Below the pieces are notes generated by a model, which was not told the DNA's origin, searched no databases, and saw only the letters and a program-made list of their open reading frames with translations. Position numbers and translations under genes: made by a program. A DNA stretch of 64,000 nucleotides from Dyadobacter subterraneus (GTDB lineage Bacteria; Bacteroidota; Bacteroidia; Cytophagales; Spirosomataceae). Below, piece by piece: positions 17,175-27,157 of this stretch (its first letter is position 1; every line of letters begins with the position of its first letter). The stretch is from assembly GCF_015221875.1 (NCBI RefSeq), contig NZ_JACYGY010000001.1, forward strand, positions 1,054,001 through 1,118,000. The letters are read 5' to 3'.

Positions 17175-17801
17175 ATGCCAGCTGAATTAATTCGTATATA
17201 TCCCGAAAATCCTGACGAAAGAAAGATACGTCAGGTTGTAGACTGCCTTCGTGACGGCGGTCTTGTTATTTATCCCACAGATACAATTTATGGTCTGGGC
17301 TGCGATATTTTTAATACCAGAGCGGTAGAGAAAATCGCACGCATCAAAGGGATCAAGGCACAGAAAAATGATTTTTCATTTATCTGTTATGACCTCAGCC
17401 ATATAGCAGATTATGCGCGGGTAGGGAATTCTGCTTTCAAAATGATGAAAAGAGTTCTTCCCGGACCTTATACATTTATTCTTGATGCGAATAATCAGGT
17501 TCCGAAATTGTTGAATACCAATAAAAAAACGGTCGGTATCCGTGTGCCTGATAATATGATCCCCCGTCTGATGGTGAAAGAGCTTGGCAACCCGATTGTG
17601 ACCACTTCTATTAAAGATGAGGACGAAATTATCGAGTATTCCACTGATCCTGAGTTGATTTATGAAAAATTTCAGCACCAGGTTGACATCGTGATTGATG
17701 GTGGATATGGTGGTAATGTGGCATCTACAATTGTGCTCGCTATTAATGATGATTTTGAAATAATCCGGGAAGGATTAGGAGATACAAGCATATTTCTCTA
17801 A
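17175..17801 (+). CDS. Threonylcarbamoyl-AMP synthase (Sua5/YrdC/TsaC)
   Basis: The 208-residue protein makes threonylcarbamoyl-AMP from threonine, bicarbonate and ATP, the first step of the t6A37 modification of tRNA. Motifs are YPTDTIYGLGCD (about 33-44), RIKG with the following Lys (about 56-63), LPGPYTFIL (about 95-103) and VGIRVPDN (about 118-125). It has only the YrdC domain, without the Sua5 C-terminal domain. Start is ATG 17175, 28 bases after the glycosyltransferase stop. Confidence 0.95.
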   Translation: MPAELIRIYPENPDERKIRQVVDCLRDGGLVIYPTDTIYGLGCDIFNTRAVEKIARIKGIKAQKNDFSFICYDLSHIADYARVGNSAFKMMKRVLPGPYTFILDANNQVPKLLNTNKKTVGIRVPDNMIPRLMVKELGNPIVTTSIKDEDEIIEYSTDPELIYEKFQHQVDIVIDGGYGGNVASTIVLAINDDFEIIREGLGDTSIFL

Positions 17802-17902
17802 TTAAATTATAATTTATTAAGTTAATATAGAATTTAATAAATCCCGTTAAATAATTGTTATCATTTTTTTGATAATATCATTCCCCTTTACCATATTTGA
17901 TA

Positions 17903-18562
17903 GTGCCTGAAATTGTTATCAATAATCAACCTGAAAAAATAGTAAGGATTGAATTGCAATACCTTCCGTGTCTCGAATATTTTACTTGCATTTTGAGTAA
18001 TGACGTTACCTGGATCGACATTAATGAAAGATACATTAAGCAGACTTTCAGGAACCGTTGCAGCGTTTTAACGACTAATAAAACAGATACTTTGACCGTT
18101 CCCGTAAAAGGTTACGCTCAATATGCCCCGACAAAGGATATAAAAATTGATTATAGCCAGGACTGGATAAGGAGGCATTGGGGATGTTTGAGATCAGCAT
18201 ACGGAAAATCTCCCTATTTTGAATTTTACTCAGACGAACTCCATAGCGTTTTTAATAAAAAACCAGAATTTCTTGTAGACTTAAATTATGAATTATTGAC
18301 AATTTGTCTTAGATTGTTGGGGATTAAGAAAGAGGTTTGGTACAATTTGTCAGTACCAATAAATGGCGATTCCAGCGTAATTGACGACTTATCGTTGATT
18401 AATGATAAAAAAAATAAAAATATTGGCAAATATTATCAGCCAATTTCATACTATCAGACGTTTGGGAATGATTTTGTAAGTAATTTAAGTATCGTCGATT
18501 TATTATTTAATATGGGGCCCGAAGCGAGAAGTATTTTGCTGAGATCTTGTAAGCAACAATAA
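17903..18562 (+). CDS. WbqC-like family protein
   Basis: About 219 residues. Conserved WbqC features are IELQYLPCLEYF, KQTFRNRC, LTVPVKG, RRHWGCLRSAYGKSPYFEFY and NYELLTICLRLLG. WbqC-like proteins are found in polysaccharide clusters and as single genes in Bacteroidota; their reaction is unknown. The start is uncertain: no ATG is available, and GTG 17903 or TTG 17897 both fit. In many relatives this gene follows lepB, which is not here. clpC follows 69 bases later. Confidence 0.85.
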   Translation: MPEIVINNQPEKIVRIELQYLPCLEYFTCILSNDVTWIDINERYIKQTFRNRCSVLTTNKTDTLTVPVKGYAQYAPTKDIKIDYSQDWIRRHWGCLRSAYGKSPYFEFYSDELHSVFNKKPEFLVDLNYELLTICLRLLGIKKEVWYNLSVPINGDSSVIDDLSLINDKKNKNIGKYYQPISYYQTFGNDFVSNLSIVDLLFNMGPEARSILLRSCKQQ

Positions 18563-18631
18563 ATCTGCTACTTTGAACAAAGATTTAAAAAGTAGCGTTT
18601 AGAATATTAAGACACATTTTTATTGCTACAC

Positions 18632-21175
18632 ATGGAAGCAAAATTTTCAAATAGAGTAAAAGAAGTAATCTCTCTGAGTCGGGAAGAAGCTTTGCGACTT
18701 GGTCACGATTATATCGGTGCCGAACATCTGTTACTTGGAATGATTCGTGAGGGCGATGGAGTTGCTATTGGTTTACTGAAAAAGCTGGGCGTGTCCCTTG
18801 ATGATGTTCGACAGACGATCGAACAGGCAACGAAGGGTGCGGCAACTAATAATGTTAAGAATCTGCAGAATATCCCTCTTACAAGACAATCTGAAAAGGT
18901 GTTGAAAATAACATATCTAGAGGCCAAGATTTTCAAAAGCCCCTTGATTGGAACTGAACATTTGCTTCTGTCAATTTTACGTGACGAAGACAATGTAGGC
19001 ACCCAGATCCTGCATAAATTTAATGTTAACTACGAAGTCATTAAAGAAATGTTAGAATATCAATCATCAGGAACAAAACCCCATATGGGTCCGGAAACCG
19101 AAGACGGTGACGATGAAGCGAGAGGCGGCATGTTTGGCGGTGGAGGCGGAGGCGCAGCTTCCGGTAAAGAATCAAAAGGTGCAGAAAAGTCTCGTACTCC
19201 TGTGCTGGACAATTTCGGACGTGATCTTACGAAAATGGCTGAGGTTGGAAAACTTGATCCAATCGTTGGACGTGAAAAGGAAATTGAGCGTGTAGCACAA
19301 ATTCTTAGCCGTCGTAAAAAGAATAACCCAATTCTTATTGGTGAGCCTGGTGTTGGTAAAACAGCCATCGCAGAAGGTCTTGCGCTAAGAATTGTTCAGA
19401 AAAAAGTTTCACGTGTTCTTTTCGGTAAAAGAGTTGTAACACTTGATCTTGCTTCTCTGGTAGCAGGAACAAAATACCGTGGTCAGTTTGAAGAAAGAAT
19501 GAAAGCGGTAATGAATGAACTGGAAAAATCTCCGGATGTGATCCTTTTCATTGATGAGCTTCATACAATTGTTGGTGCCGGTGGTGCTTCAGGTTCTTTG
19601 GACGCCTCGAATATGTTCAAACCAGCGTTATCACGTGGAGAAATCCAGTGTATCGGTGCTACTACACTTGATGAGTATCGTCAATACATTGAAAAAGACG
19701 GAGCACTTGCGCGTCGTTTCCAGATGGTAATGGTTGATGCTACTTCAATCGAAGAAACTATTCAGATCCTTGAAAATATCAAGGACAAATATGAAGATCA
19801 TCACCATGTAAGCTACACGCCGGAATCGATCAGCACTGCTGTGAAATTATCTGAGCGTTATATTACAGACCGTTTCCTTCCGGACAAAGCCATTGACGTT
19901 TTGGATGAAGTTGGTGCAAGAGTTCATATCAGCAACATCACTGTACCTGAGGATATTCTTCATCTGGAAGAACAGATTGAAAATATCAAACAGGAAAAAA
20001 ACAGAGTTGTTAAAAGCCAGAAATACGAAGAAGCAGCTCAGTTACGTGATCGTGAAAAGAAATTGATCGATCAGCTTGACCGCGCTAAACTTGCCTGGGA
20101 AGAAGAAACCAAGCAAAAAAGATATACAGTTACTGAGCATAATGTTGCTGAGGTAGTTGCAATGATGACCGGAATTCCTGTGACTAACGTATCCATGGAT
20201 GAAGGTAAGAAATTGCTTAATATGGCAGATGAGCTTAAATCAAAGGTAATTGGCCAGAACCCACCGATTGAAAAATTGGTAAAAGCAATTCAGCGTACAC
20301 GTGTAGGTTTGAAAGATCCTAAGAAACCAATTGGTTCTTTTATCTTCCTTGGACCAACGGGTGTAGGTAAAACAGAATTAGCGAAAGTTCTTGCAACCTA
20401 TTTGTTTGATAAAGACGATGCCCTTGTGCGTATCGACATGAGTGAGTACATGGAGAAATTCAGCGTATCTCGTTTGGTTGGAGCACCTCCGGGTTATGTT
20501 GGTTACGAAGAAGGTGGTCAGTTAACTGAAAAAATTCGTCGTAAACCATACAGCGTTGTCTTGCTTGATGAGATTGAAAAAGCACACCCTGATGTTTTCA
20601 ACATCTTACTACAAGTGCTTGATGATGGAATTTTGACAGATGGTCTTGGCCGTCGTGTGGATTTCCGTAACACAATCATTATCATGACTTCGAACATTGG
20701 TGCGCGTGACTTGAAAGATTTTGGTTCTGGAATCGGTTTCTCTACAAAAGCGAAGGCTGATAACCAGGATGAAATAATGAAAGGCACCATTCAAAGTGCT
20801 CTTCGTAAAGCATTCTCTCCTGAGTTCCTTAACCGTTTGGATGATGTGATCGTGTTTAATTCACTTCAACGTGAAGATCTGCACCGTATCATCGATATCT
20901 CACTTGGCAAATTGTTCAGCCGCGTGAAAGGTTTGGGTTATGAAATTGAGCTTACTGTTCCTGCGAAAGATTTTCTTTCTGATAAAGGATATGATCCTCA
21001 GTATGGCGCCCGTCCTTTGAACAGAGCGATCCAGAAATATCTTGAAGATCCTGTTGCAGAAGAAATTCTTAAAGGTGATTTAAGAGAAGGAGATGTGTTG
21101 GTAGCGAATCACGTTGAGAATAGTGAAGAGCTGACAATATCCGTTAGAAAAAAAGAAGAAGAAGTAGCAAATTAG
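18632..21175 (+). CDS. clpC: ATP-dependent Clp protease ATP-binding subunit ClpC
   Basis: From ATG 18632 the protein has 847 residues (a TTG three codons upstream is the alternative). Two Clp-N repeats (about 1-145) are joined by a Gly-rich linker to AAA domain 1 (Walker A GEPGVGKT at 237), a middle domain with a UVR-like coiled coil (about 415-460), AAA domain 2 (Walker A GPTGVGKT at 574) and a ClpB-type D2-small domain. ClpC unfolds proteins and feeds ClpP; no clpP gene is in the window. A terminator follows. Confidence 0.97.
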   Translation: MEAKFSNRVKEVISLSREEALRLGHDYIGAEHLLLGMIREGDGVAIGLLKKLGVSLDDVRQTIEQATKGAATNNVKNLQNIPLTRQSEKVLKITYLEAKIFKSPLIGTEHLLLSILRDEDNVGTQILHKFNVNYEVIKEMLEYQSSGTKPHMGPETEDGDDEARGGMFGGGGGGAASGKESKGAEKSRTPVLDNFGRDLTKMAEVGKLDPIVGREKEIERVAQILSRRKKNNPILIGEPGVGKTAIAEGLALRIVQKKVSRVLFGKRVVTLDLASLVAGTKYRGQFEERMKAVMNELEKSPDVILFIDELHTIVGAGGASGSLDASNMFKPALSRGEIQCIGATTLDEYRQYIEKDGALARRFQMVMVDATSIEETIQILENIKDKYEDHHHVSYTPESISTAVKLSERYITDRFLPDKAIDVLDEVGARVHISNITVPEDILHLEEQIENIKQEKNRVVKSQKYEEAAQLRDREKKLIDQLDRAKLAWEEETKQKRYTVTEHNVAEVVAMMTGIPVTNVSMDEGKKLLNMADELKSKVIGQNPPIEKLVKAIQRTRVGLKDPKKPIGSFIFLGPTGVGKTELAKVLATYLFDKDDALVRIDMSEYMEKFSVSRLVGAPPGYVGYEEGGQLTEKIRRKPYSVVLLDEIEKAHPDVFNILLQVLDDGILTDGLGRRVDFRNTIIIMTSNIGARDLKDFGSGIGFSTKAKADNQDEIMKGTIQSALRKAFSPEFLNRLDDVIVFNSLQREDLHRIIDISLGKLFSRVKGLGYEIELTVPAKDFLSDKGYDPQYGARPLNRAIQKYLEDPVAEEILKGDLREGDVLVANHVENSEELTISVRKKEEEVAN

Positions 21176-21482
21176 TTAACTGATTTTTGAGATAATTAAT
21201 TGAAAATATAGAAGAGAGGCAGGTCTTTCAGATTTGCCTCTCTTTTTATGTATATGGTTGTATACTAATTTGTTATATTTTTGCAATTAAATTTAAGTAA
21301 GTAAAAAATCAGTTACTGCCTTTATATTTGCTATTTCTACTCATTGTTTAAAATGTTTATTCTTAATTTTGAGGCAGTATAAGTAGCTATAAATGATTAG
21401 AAAATCATTACTTTGCATAACCTCCAGATAAATTATGAATATTAAAGTAAAACCTAAACAGGACAAAGAATAATAACACATT
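21176..21482. other. Intergenic region between clpC and the DUF937-OmpA gene
   Basis: After the clpC terminator this AT-rich stretch holds a perfect TAnnTTTG box (TATTTTTG, 21276-21283) and a small palindrome (AATGATT 21392-21398 with AATCATT 21403-21409). The box is about 200 bases before the next ATG, so a long leader or a second promoter is possible. No gene or structured RNA family is recognised. Confidence 0.5.
21212..21247 (+). terminator. Terminator after clpC
   Basis: AAGAGAGGCA (21212-21221) pairs perfectly with TGCCTCTCTT (21235-21244) and is followed by T residues. It ends the clpC transcript 36 bases after the stop codon. Confidence 0.85.
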
Positions 21483-22724
21483 ATGGCTGTCAATTTACTG
21501 GAGTTAACCAAGGGATATATCACGAAAGAGGTTGGTCTTAAAATATCCGATTTGACCCAAGAAAGTACCAGCGACGTTCAGATCGCAATGCTGGGTGCTC
21601 TTCCAGGACTTATCGGTGGAATTATGAATAAAGCCTCAACAGTTGGCGGAGTTCACGAATTGATCGGGCTTATCAATCTTAATAATGAAGATTACGTTTT
21701 AAATGGTCTCGGATCCATTCTTGGAGACGAATCAAGGTCTAAGGAATTTATCTCTAACGGACTCTCCTTACTCCCCATTCTTCTGGATCTGGATTTAAAA
21801 ACGGTTACCGACTCTATTTCTTCTTCAAGTGGAATAAAAAGTTATTCAGTATCTACTATACTGAGTATTTGTGCTCCGATTGTGCTTAGCGTGGTTGCCA
21901 AATATGCCAAAGTTAAAGGTGTAAAGTCGGTAGAACCTGTTAGATTGACCAGTCTTCTGGTTGAGCAAAAAGAGTTTATGGTTAAGTTTCTGCCAAAAGA
22001 TCTTAATACTCTCTGGAATTTTAAAGAGCTTGAAGACCTTAATAAAAGTCTGATTCGGAATCCATTAAGTGAAAGTGAATTGGAGGGAAAACCTCTTTCC
22101 AGAGGGATGAAAATATTTTACTGGATTTTATTCCTTTTGATTCTTGGCGGGGCGTTTTATGGATATAAAAAATTGACCAAAGAAGAGGAAACGGTAGTGG
22201 TTGAAGATTTCCCCGTTGGTGCGGATAGTGTAGGGAATTCAAAAGGTACCTCGAAAAAGACTCTTGGACAATTTGTAACAAGACAACTTCCAAAAGATAT
22301 CAGCCTGAATATTCCTGAAAACGGAATTGAAGCGAAACTGGCCAATTTTATAGCGGACAGTTCAGTGGTTGTCGATAAGGATATTTGGTTTGATTTCGAC
22401 AGGGTGACGTTTGAACCTAGTGCGGCAAATCTGAGCCAGGAATCGATGGAGCAGATTGATAATATTGCCAAAATTTTAAGAGCATATCCAAACGTTAACA
22501 TCAAAATCGGAGGTTATACGGATAATACGGGTGACGCGGCAACCAATTTAAGTTTATCCAAAAGCAGAGCGGATGCGGTTAGGCGTGGAATTGTCAATAA
22601 AGGCATCAAGGCCACTCGTATAAGTTCCGAAGGTTATGGAATCGAACACCCAGTTGCGGATAACAACACCGAGGAAGGAAGAGCGCAAAATCGAAGAATT
22701 GCTATAAACGTTACAAGGAAATAG
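21483..22724 (+). CDS. DUF937 domain fused to an OmpA-type peptidoglycan-binding domain
   Basis: The 413-residue protein has an N-terminal helical region of the DUF937 type (about 1-150, with MLGALPGLIGGIMNKAS), no signal peptide, one membrane helix near residues 204-222 (FYWILFLLILGGAFYGY), and an OmpA domain (about 300-413) with FDFDRVTFEP, GGYTDNTGDAATN, LSKSRADAVR and the end motif AQNRRIAINV. The topology implied is DUF937 in the cytoplasm and OmpA in the periplasm gripping peptidoglycan. The role is unknown. A terminator follows. Confidence 0.9.
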   Translation: MAVNLLELTKGYITKEVGLKISDLTQESTSDVQIAMLGALPGLIGGIMNKASTVGGVHELIGLINLNNEDYVLNGLGSILGDESRSKEFISNGLSLLPILLDLDLKTVTDSISSSSGIKSYSVSTILSICAPIVLSVVAKYAKVKGVKSVEPVRLTSLLVEQKEFMVKFLPKDLNTLWNFKELEDLNKSLIRNPLSESELEGKPLSRGMKIFYWILFLLILGGAFYGYKKLTKEEETVVVEDFPVGADSVGNSKGTSKKTLGQFVTRQLPKDISLNIPENGIEAKLANFIADSSVVVDKDIWFDFDRVTFEPSAANLSQESMEQIDNIAKILRAYPNVNIKIGGYTDNTGDAATNLSLSKSRADAVRRGIVNKGIKATRISSEGYGIEHPVADNNTEEGRAQNRRIAINVTRK

Positions 22725-22742
22725 ATTTTTTCTTTATAAGCT

Positions 22743-22777
22743 GAGGTCAGATTATTATTAATTTGACCTCTTTTTTT
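22743..22777 (+). terminator. Terminator after the DUF937-OmpA gene
   Basis: GAGGTCA (22743-22749) and TGACCTC (22764-22770) form the stem, followed by seven T residues. It ends the transcript of the gene stopping at 22724. Confidence 0.8.
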
Positions 22778-22885
22778 ATGCCCTTTAATGTGACTTGCGG
22801 ATATTGGCAAAATCAATTTTAAAAAGAAGGAAAGAAGATTATGATTTGAATTATATTTAAGCTTTGTTAGATTAAATTTTAATAT

Positions 22886-24565
22886 ATGAAAATAAGTAAC
22901 TGGCTTTCCGTTTTTAGTTTAGTCTTCATGATAACGATGAGCCAAGATATTTGTATTGCTCAAAAACTCCCGGCAGGGCCACAAGTACTAACATTCTTTT
23001 CTTCCGCTGATGACACCGAGCAACCTTATGGCCTTTACATTCCAAAGAATTACGATTCGGCCAAAAAATATCCATTGGTAATGATGTTGCACGGTGCAGG
23101 TTCCAATCACAGACTTGAATTAAGACGTGTTTTTGGGAAAAGTAATGTTGGTGACGAGACGGATGTTGAAGCGAGCCGGTATTTTCCGGAATGGGAAGAC
23201 GTTGATTTTATTGTGGCGACACCTTTGGCAAGAGGAACTGCGGGATATCAGGGAATTCCGGAAATGGATGTATATGATGTTTTGGCTGATGTTAAAAAGC
23301 GTTTTAATATTGATGAAAACCGGACTTATCTAACCGGTTTGTCTATGGGTGGTGGGGGTACATTATGGATAGGTTTGACACGACCTGACATTTGGGCAGC
23401 CATTGCACCGGTTTGCGCAGCACCACCGGCCGGTACGATTGATCTGGCGGGGAATGCGAGCAATTTCCCGGTTCATTTTTTTCATGGAGACAAAGATCCC
23501 GTAGTACCCGTTGAAAGCAGCAGAAACTGGGTAGCCAAAATGCAGGATCTTGGTGTGGAAGTTACTTATAAGGAATTTGTTGACGTCAAACATGATAGCT
23601 GGGTGAATGCTTATGATGATGAATTTATTTTCAGCTGGTTCAATCAGGTAAGAAATCCTTTTCCTAATGAGGTGAAATTTTCAAGTAAGTTTTATAAATA
23701 CAATAAAGCTTACTGGGTGCAGTTTGATAAAATGAAAAGTGGTCTTTTATCTGATATATCAGCAAGTTTTAAAAGATCGAATACATTGGAAATTAAGACC
23801 AAAAATCTTGATGGCTTTACGTTGAATCTGAAAGGTCACGCCAAGTTTATCAGCAATCAACCCGTTGCATTTACAATTGACGGAATTGCATTGAGCAGCA
23901 AAGTAGATAGCACTATTTCTTTCACTAAAAAAGGATCAGCCTGGGCGATTAATAAAGAATTTGTTACAAGTATTATCGAAAAGAGAAAAGGGGCGGAGGG
24001 GCCAATTTTTGATGCTTTTTCAAGTCGCCATGTTTATGTTTACGGGACTGCTGACAATCCTTCTGCGGAGGAATTGAAAAAGCGCTTGGATATAGCGAAC
24101 GAAGCTGCGAACTGGTCGGTATATCGCGGTCCATTTTTGGGAAGAGTAATGTTTTTTCCACGGGTCCTTTCCGACAAAGAAGTGAGGGCAAGTGATTTTG
24201 AATCCAGCAATCTTATTCTGTTTGGAACCAAAGAAACAAATGCCATTATCAGTAAATATGCTGATAAATTACCTGTGCATCTCAATGCCGCTACGAAGGA
24301 TTATGGTTTACTTTATATATTTCCTGTCGACAAACATTACGTGACCATAAGTTCTGGTTTGCCTTGGTGGACCGGTGTCGTGGACCAAGGATTACCTTTT
24401 GTTCCGGCTACACACAGAGATTTGCCTGAATTCAAGGATTTATTGTTTTTTAAAGATTCATCAAAAAATATAGTTACAGATGGTTATTTCACACAAGAAT
24501 GGAAATTACCTGAATCACTGCTGACGCCTTTGACAAAATCCGGCGTTATAACACTTTCAAAATAG
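22886..24565 (+). CDS. Secreted alpha/beta hydrolase (esterase/PHB-depolymerase-like) with extra C-terminal domain
   Basis: The 559-residue protein has a signal peptide (about 1-26). The hydrolase domain (about 35-265) carries the oxyanion region MMLHGAGSNHR, the nucleophile in TGLSMGGGGT (Ser near 155), the acid in FHGDKDPVVP and the His in VDVKHDSWVN. Residues about 270-559 form a second part with no recognised family, without T9SS end motifs. Such esterases act on polysaccharide side chains or polyesters outside the cytoplasm; the substrate is unknown. The Tat-type isomerase gene follows after 36 bases and may share its pathway. Confidence 0.88.
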   Translation: MKISNWLSVFSLVFMITMSQDICIAQKLPAGPQVLTFFSSADDTEQPYGLYIPKNYDSAKKYPLVMMLHGAGSNHRLELRRVFGKSNVGDETDVEASRYFPEWEDVDFIVATPLARGTAGYQGIPEMDVYDVLADVKKRFNIDENRTYLTGLSMGGGGTLWIGLTRPDIWAAIAPVCAAPPAGTIDLAGNASNFPVHFFHGDKDPVVPVESSRNWVAKMQDLGVEVTYKEFVDVKHDSWVNAYDDEFIFSWFNQVRNPFPNEVKFSSKFYKYNKAYWVQFDKMKSGLLSDISASFKRSNTLEIKTKNLDGFTLNLKGHAKFISNQPVAFTIDGIALSSKVDSTISFTKKGSAWAINKEFVTSIIEKRKGAEGPIFDAFSSRHVYVYGTADNPSAEELKKRLDIANEAANWSVYRGPFLGRVMFFPRVLSDKEVRASDFESSNLILFGTKETNAIISKYADKLPVHLNAATKDYGLLYIFPVDKHYVTISSGLPWWTGVVDQGLPFVPATHRDLPEFKDLLFFKDSSKNIVTDGYFTQEWKLPESLLTPLTKSGVITLSK

Positions 24566-24601
24566 TACTTAGTTTTAATTTATCTTTTGTCTTCCACTAC
24601 C

Positions 24602-25492
24602 ATGGATTTTAACCAAAAAATTTCCCGGAAATCATTTCTGCGGACTGGTGCACTGGCACTTTCACTTCCTTTGATTTCGCAGCTGCCTTCTATGGCGAAG
24701 GCTTCGTCTAAAATTGGTTTGCAGCTTTATACTTTAAGAGATGCTTTGAGCAAGGATCTGGAAGGAACACTTAAAAAGGTTTCTGAAATCGGCTATAAAG
24801 AAGTTGAAACTTTTGGCTACTCGGATGGAAAATTCTTTGGTAAAACACCAAAAGAATTCAAGTCATTATTAAGCGGTCTTGGACTTAGCGCTGTTAGCGG
24901 TCACTATGGTGCAGGTATTGCAGCACCTGACAGAAAAGGGACATTATCAAATGACTGGAAACGTGCAGTTGATGATTCGGCAGAACTTGGTCAAAAATAT
25001 ATGATGTGCGCTTACCTGACTCCGGACGAGCGTAAATCAATCGATGATTACAAAAAGTATGCAGTTCTTTTCAATAAGTCTGGTGAAATCTGTAAAGCTG
25101 CCGGAATCCAGTTTGGTTATCATAACCATGATTTTGAATTCCAGAAACTGGATGGACAATTGCCATATGATATTATCACAAAAGATACCGATGCTTCTCT
25201 GGTAAAACTGGAACTGGATTTGTATTGGGCTGTAAGAGCTGGTTTAGATCCTGTGGAGCTATTCAAGCAGCACCCGGGACGTTTCCCGTTATGGCACGTA
25301 AAAGACATGGAAAAAGGGCCGGATAAGGCCTTTGCAGAAGTTGGAACGGGATCAATCTATTTTGCTAAAATCTTTGCAGCAAGAAAAACAGCTGGCCTGA
25401 CCCATTTCTTCGTTGAGCAGGATGTTTGTAAAAGACCACCTCTGGAAGCAATTGCTATCAGTTATGGTAATCTTGTCAAAATGAAAGTTTAG
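24602..25492 (+). CDS. Exported sugar phosphate isomerase/epimerase-like TIM barrel protein
   Basis: From ATG 24602 the protein has 296 residues (TTG 24587 in frame adds five). The N-terminus ISRKSFLRTGALALSLPLISQ resembles a Tat signal with Arg-Lys in place of Arg-Arg. The AP-endonuclease-2-type TIM barrel shows IGLQLYTLRDAL, YKEVETFG, FGYHNHDFEF, LELDLYWAVRAG and PLWHVKDM, with metal-binding His, Glu and Asp positions. Substrates of such exported barrels in Bacteroidota are mostly unknown sugars. It forms a pair with the upstream esterase and ends in a terminator. Confidence 0.9.
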   Translation: MDFNQKISRKSFLRTGALALSLPLISQLPSMAKASSKIGLQLYTLRDALSKDLEGTLKKVSEIGYKEVETFGYSDGKFFGKTPKEFKSLLSGLGLSAVSGHYGAGIAAPDRKGTLSNDWKRAVDDSAELGQKYMMCAYLTPDERKSIDDYKKYAVLFNKSGEICKAAGIQFGYHNHDFEFQKLDGQLPYDIITKDTDASLVKLELDLYWAVRAGLDPVELFKQHPGRFPLWHVKDMEKGPDKAFAEVGTGSIYFAKIFAARKTAGLTHFFVEQDVCKRPPLEAIAISYGNLVKMKV

Positions 25493-25521
25493 TTTTTTAG
25501 GCTGAACAACATATCAAAAAG

Positions 25522-25553
25522 AAGACCCGGCCGCATAGCAACCGGGTCTTTCT
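25522..25553. terminator. Bidirectional terminator between the isomerase gene and atpH
   Basis: AAGACCCGG (25522-25530) and CCGGGTCTT (25542-25550) form a perfect 9-bp stem with T and A runs on the outer sides. It lies between convergent genes and closes the ATP synthase operon right after atpH. Confidence 0.85.
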
Positions 25554-25574
25554 AATTATACAGATAAAAATTTT

Positions 25575-26111
25575 TTAGTTGGCAAACTGTAATTTTAGTT
25601 CATTCAGGCGGCTTTTAAGTGATGCATCAATCTGACGGTCGTTTACACGAAGCAAATAACCACCAATTAGTGAAGGATCAACTTTTTCTTCCAATTCAAC
25701 TGTTTTGCCAGTAGCTTCTGCCACAATTTTATTAAACTGTTTACGCAGCTCCTCAGTTAAAGGTGTTGTCGTAATCACAGTTGCTTTCTGAATACCGCGG
25801 TATTCATCATATGCATTTATGAATTCTTCGGCAATCGCATCAAGAATTGATTCCCGGTTTTTTCTTGTAATGATCTCAAAAATAGAATAAGAAACTGGGT
25901 TAACTCTTTCTAGAAAAAGCGCCTTTAAAATTGCCAGTTTCTTTTCGTGGCGTACTACCGGGCTTTTTAGCGCCAGCATCAACCCACGGTTTTGATGAGC
26001 AGTATCCAGGAACAGTTTCATATCCTGATAAACAACTTCAACAACATTTTTTTCTTTTGCCAGCTCGATAAGTGATTTAGCGTATCTGGCAGCAACTATA
26101 CCTACTGACAT
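25575..26111 (-). CDS. atpH: F0F1 ATP synthase subunit delta (OSCP)
   Basis: The 178-residue protein belongs to the delta/OSCP family that links F1 to the peripheral stalk. The N-terminal helical domain (VAARYAKSLIELAKEKN) and the C-terminal motif DPSLIGGYLLRVNDRQIDASLKSRLNELK are visible. It is the last gene of the operon here. In most bacteria atpA and atpG follow directly; here a terminator follows instead, so those genes must lie elsewhere. Confidence 0.96.
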   Translation of the reverse strand: MSVGIVAARYAKSLIELAKEKNVVEVVYQDMKLFLDTAHQNRGLMLALKSPVVRHEKKLAILKALFLERVNPVSYSIFEIITRKNRESILDAIAEEFINAYDEYRGIQKATVITTTPLTEELRKQFNKIVAEATGKTVELEEKVDPSLIGGYLLRVNDRQIDASLKSRLNELKLQFAN

Positions 26112-26163
26112 AGGGAATCAATTAATTTTTGAATGAAATGGAAGTTACTTCTTCGGTAACGAA

Positions 26164-26658
26164 TTAGTTCATGCGAGCTGATGACGCAAGATCTGAAATC
26201 AGTTTTTCCTGAGATTCTTTATCTTTCAATTCGCGGTGCAATACCTGCTCAGCGATTTCAAGAGAAAGAACAGCAACTTCTTTACGCATTTTGGCGATAG
26301 CAGCGTGTTGTTCGTTACGGATTGTGTCACGTGCACTTTCAATCATTTTCTGTCCTTCAACAACCGCTCTGTCTTTCGACTCAGCGATCATACGGTCAGA
26401 AGCTTCTTTTGCATCACGAAGAATACGGTCACGAACTGCGTTCGCTTCAATAATCAGTTTTTCGTTATCAGCTTTCAATTTAACCATTTCAGATTTGGTT
26501 CTTTCTGCAAGATCCAAAGCTCCCTGAATTTCGTTTTCACGATCTTTTAAGCCTTTAATGATTGGTTTCCATGCAAATTTGGCAAGAATGAAAACTACCA
26601 GTAAAAATACCACCAGCATCCAGAAAATAAGACCTGGGTTTGGAGTAAGCAATGACAT
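26164..26658 (-). CDS. atpF: F0F1 ATP synthase subunit b
   Basis: This 164-residue protein has one N-terminal membrane helix (about 8-27, GLIFWMLVVFLLVVFILAKF) and a long charged helix (about 30-150) that forms the peripheral stalk dimer. Length is normal. It lies 52 bases upstream of atpH and 188 bases downstream of atpE; the latter gap contains a GC-rich hairpin. Confidence 0.96.
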   Translation of the reverse strand: MSLLTPNPGLIFWMLVVFLLVVFILAKFAWKPIIKGLKDRENEIQGALDLAERTKSEMVKLKADNEKLIIEANAVRDRILRDAKEASDRMIAESKDRAVVEGQKMIESARDTIRNEQHAAIAKMRKEVAVLSLEIAEQVLHRELKDKESQEKLISDLASSARMN

Positions 26659-26749
26659 AATATCTGAGTTTTGTGAGTTGTAAAATCTTTAAATGCGAAG
26701 TTCAGTTTATTTAACTTTTCCTTCCTTGCACTCTCTTTTTTGATAAAAC

Positions 26750-26774
26750 CCGTGGAAGCCTATTGCTTCCACGG
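26750..26774 (-). promoter_or_regulatory. Hairpin between atpE and atpF
   Basis: CCGTGGAAGC (26750-26759) and GCTTCCACGG (26765-26774) form a perfect 10-bp GC-rich stem with a 5-base loop. On the transcribed minus strand it is followed by GTTTTAT, a weak T-run, so partial termination or RNA stabilisation after atpE is possible. This could raise subunit c, needed in many copies, over subunits b and delta. Confidence 0.55.
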
Positions 26775-26846
26775 TAATTTTTTTTGCCAACTTCCAGGCC
26801 TAATGCGAAAGAAGATACAGCCGGGACCTGAATCCCAAATTCGTTA

Positions 26847-27134
<288 letters not shown>

Positions 27135-27157
27135 TTAATAAAAAAAGAGATTAAAAA

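Noticed and set aside
17810..17845. AT-only inverted repeat after the Sua5/TsaC gene
   Set aside because: ATTTATTAA and TTAATAAAT can pair, but such AT-only pairs are common by chance here and would form a weak stem.
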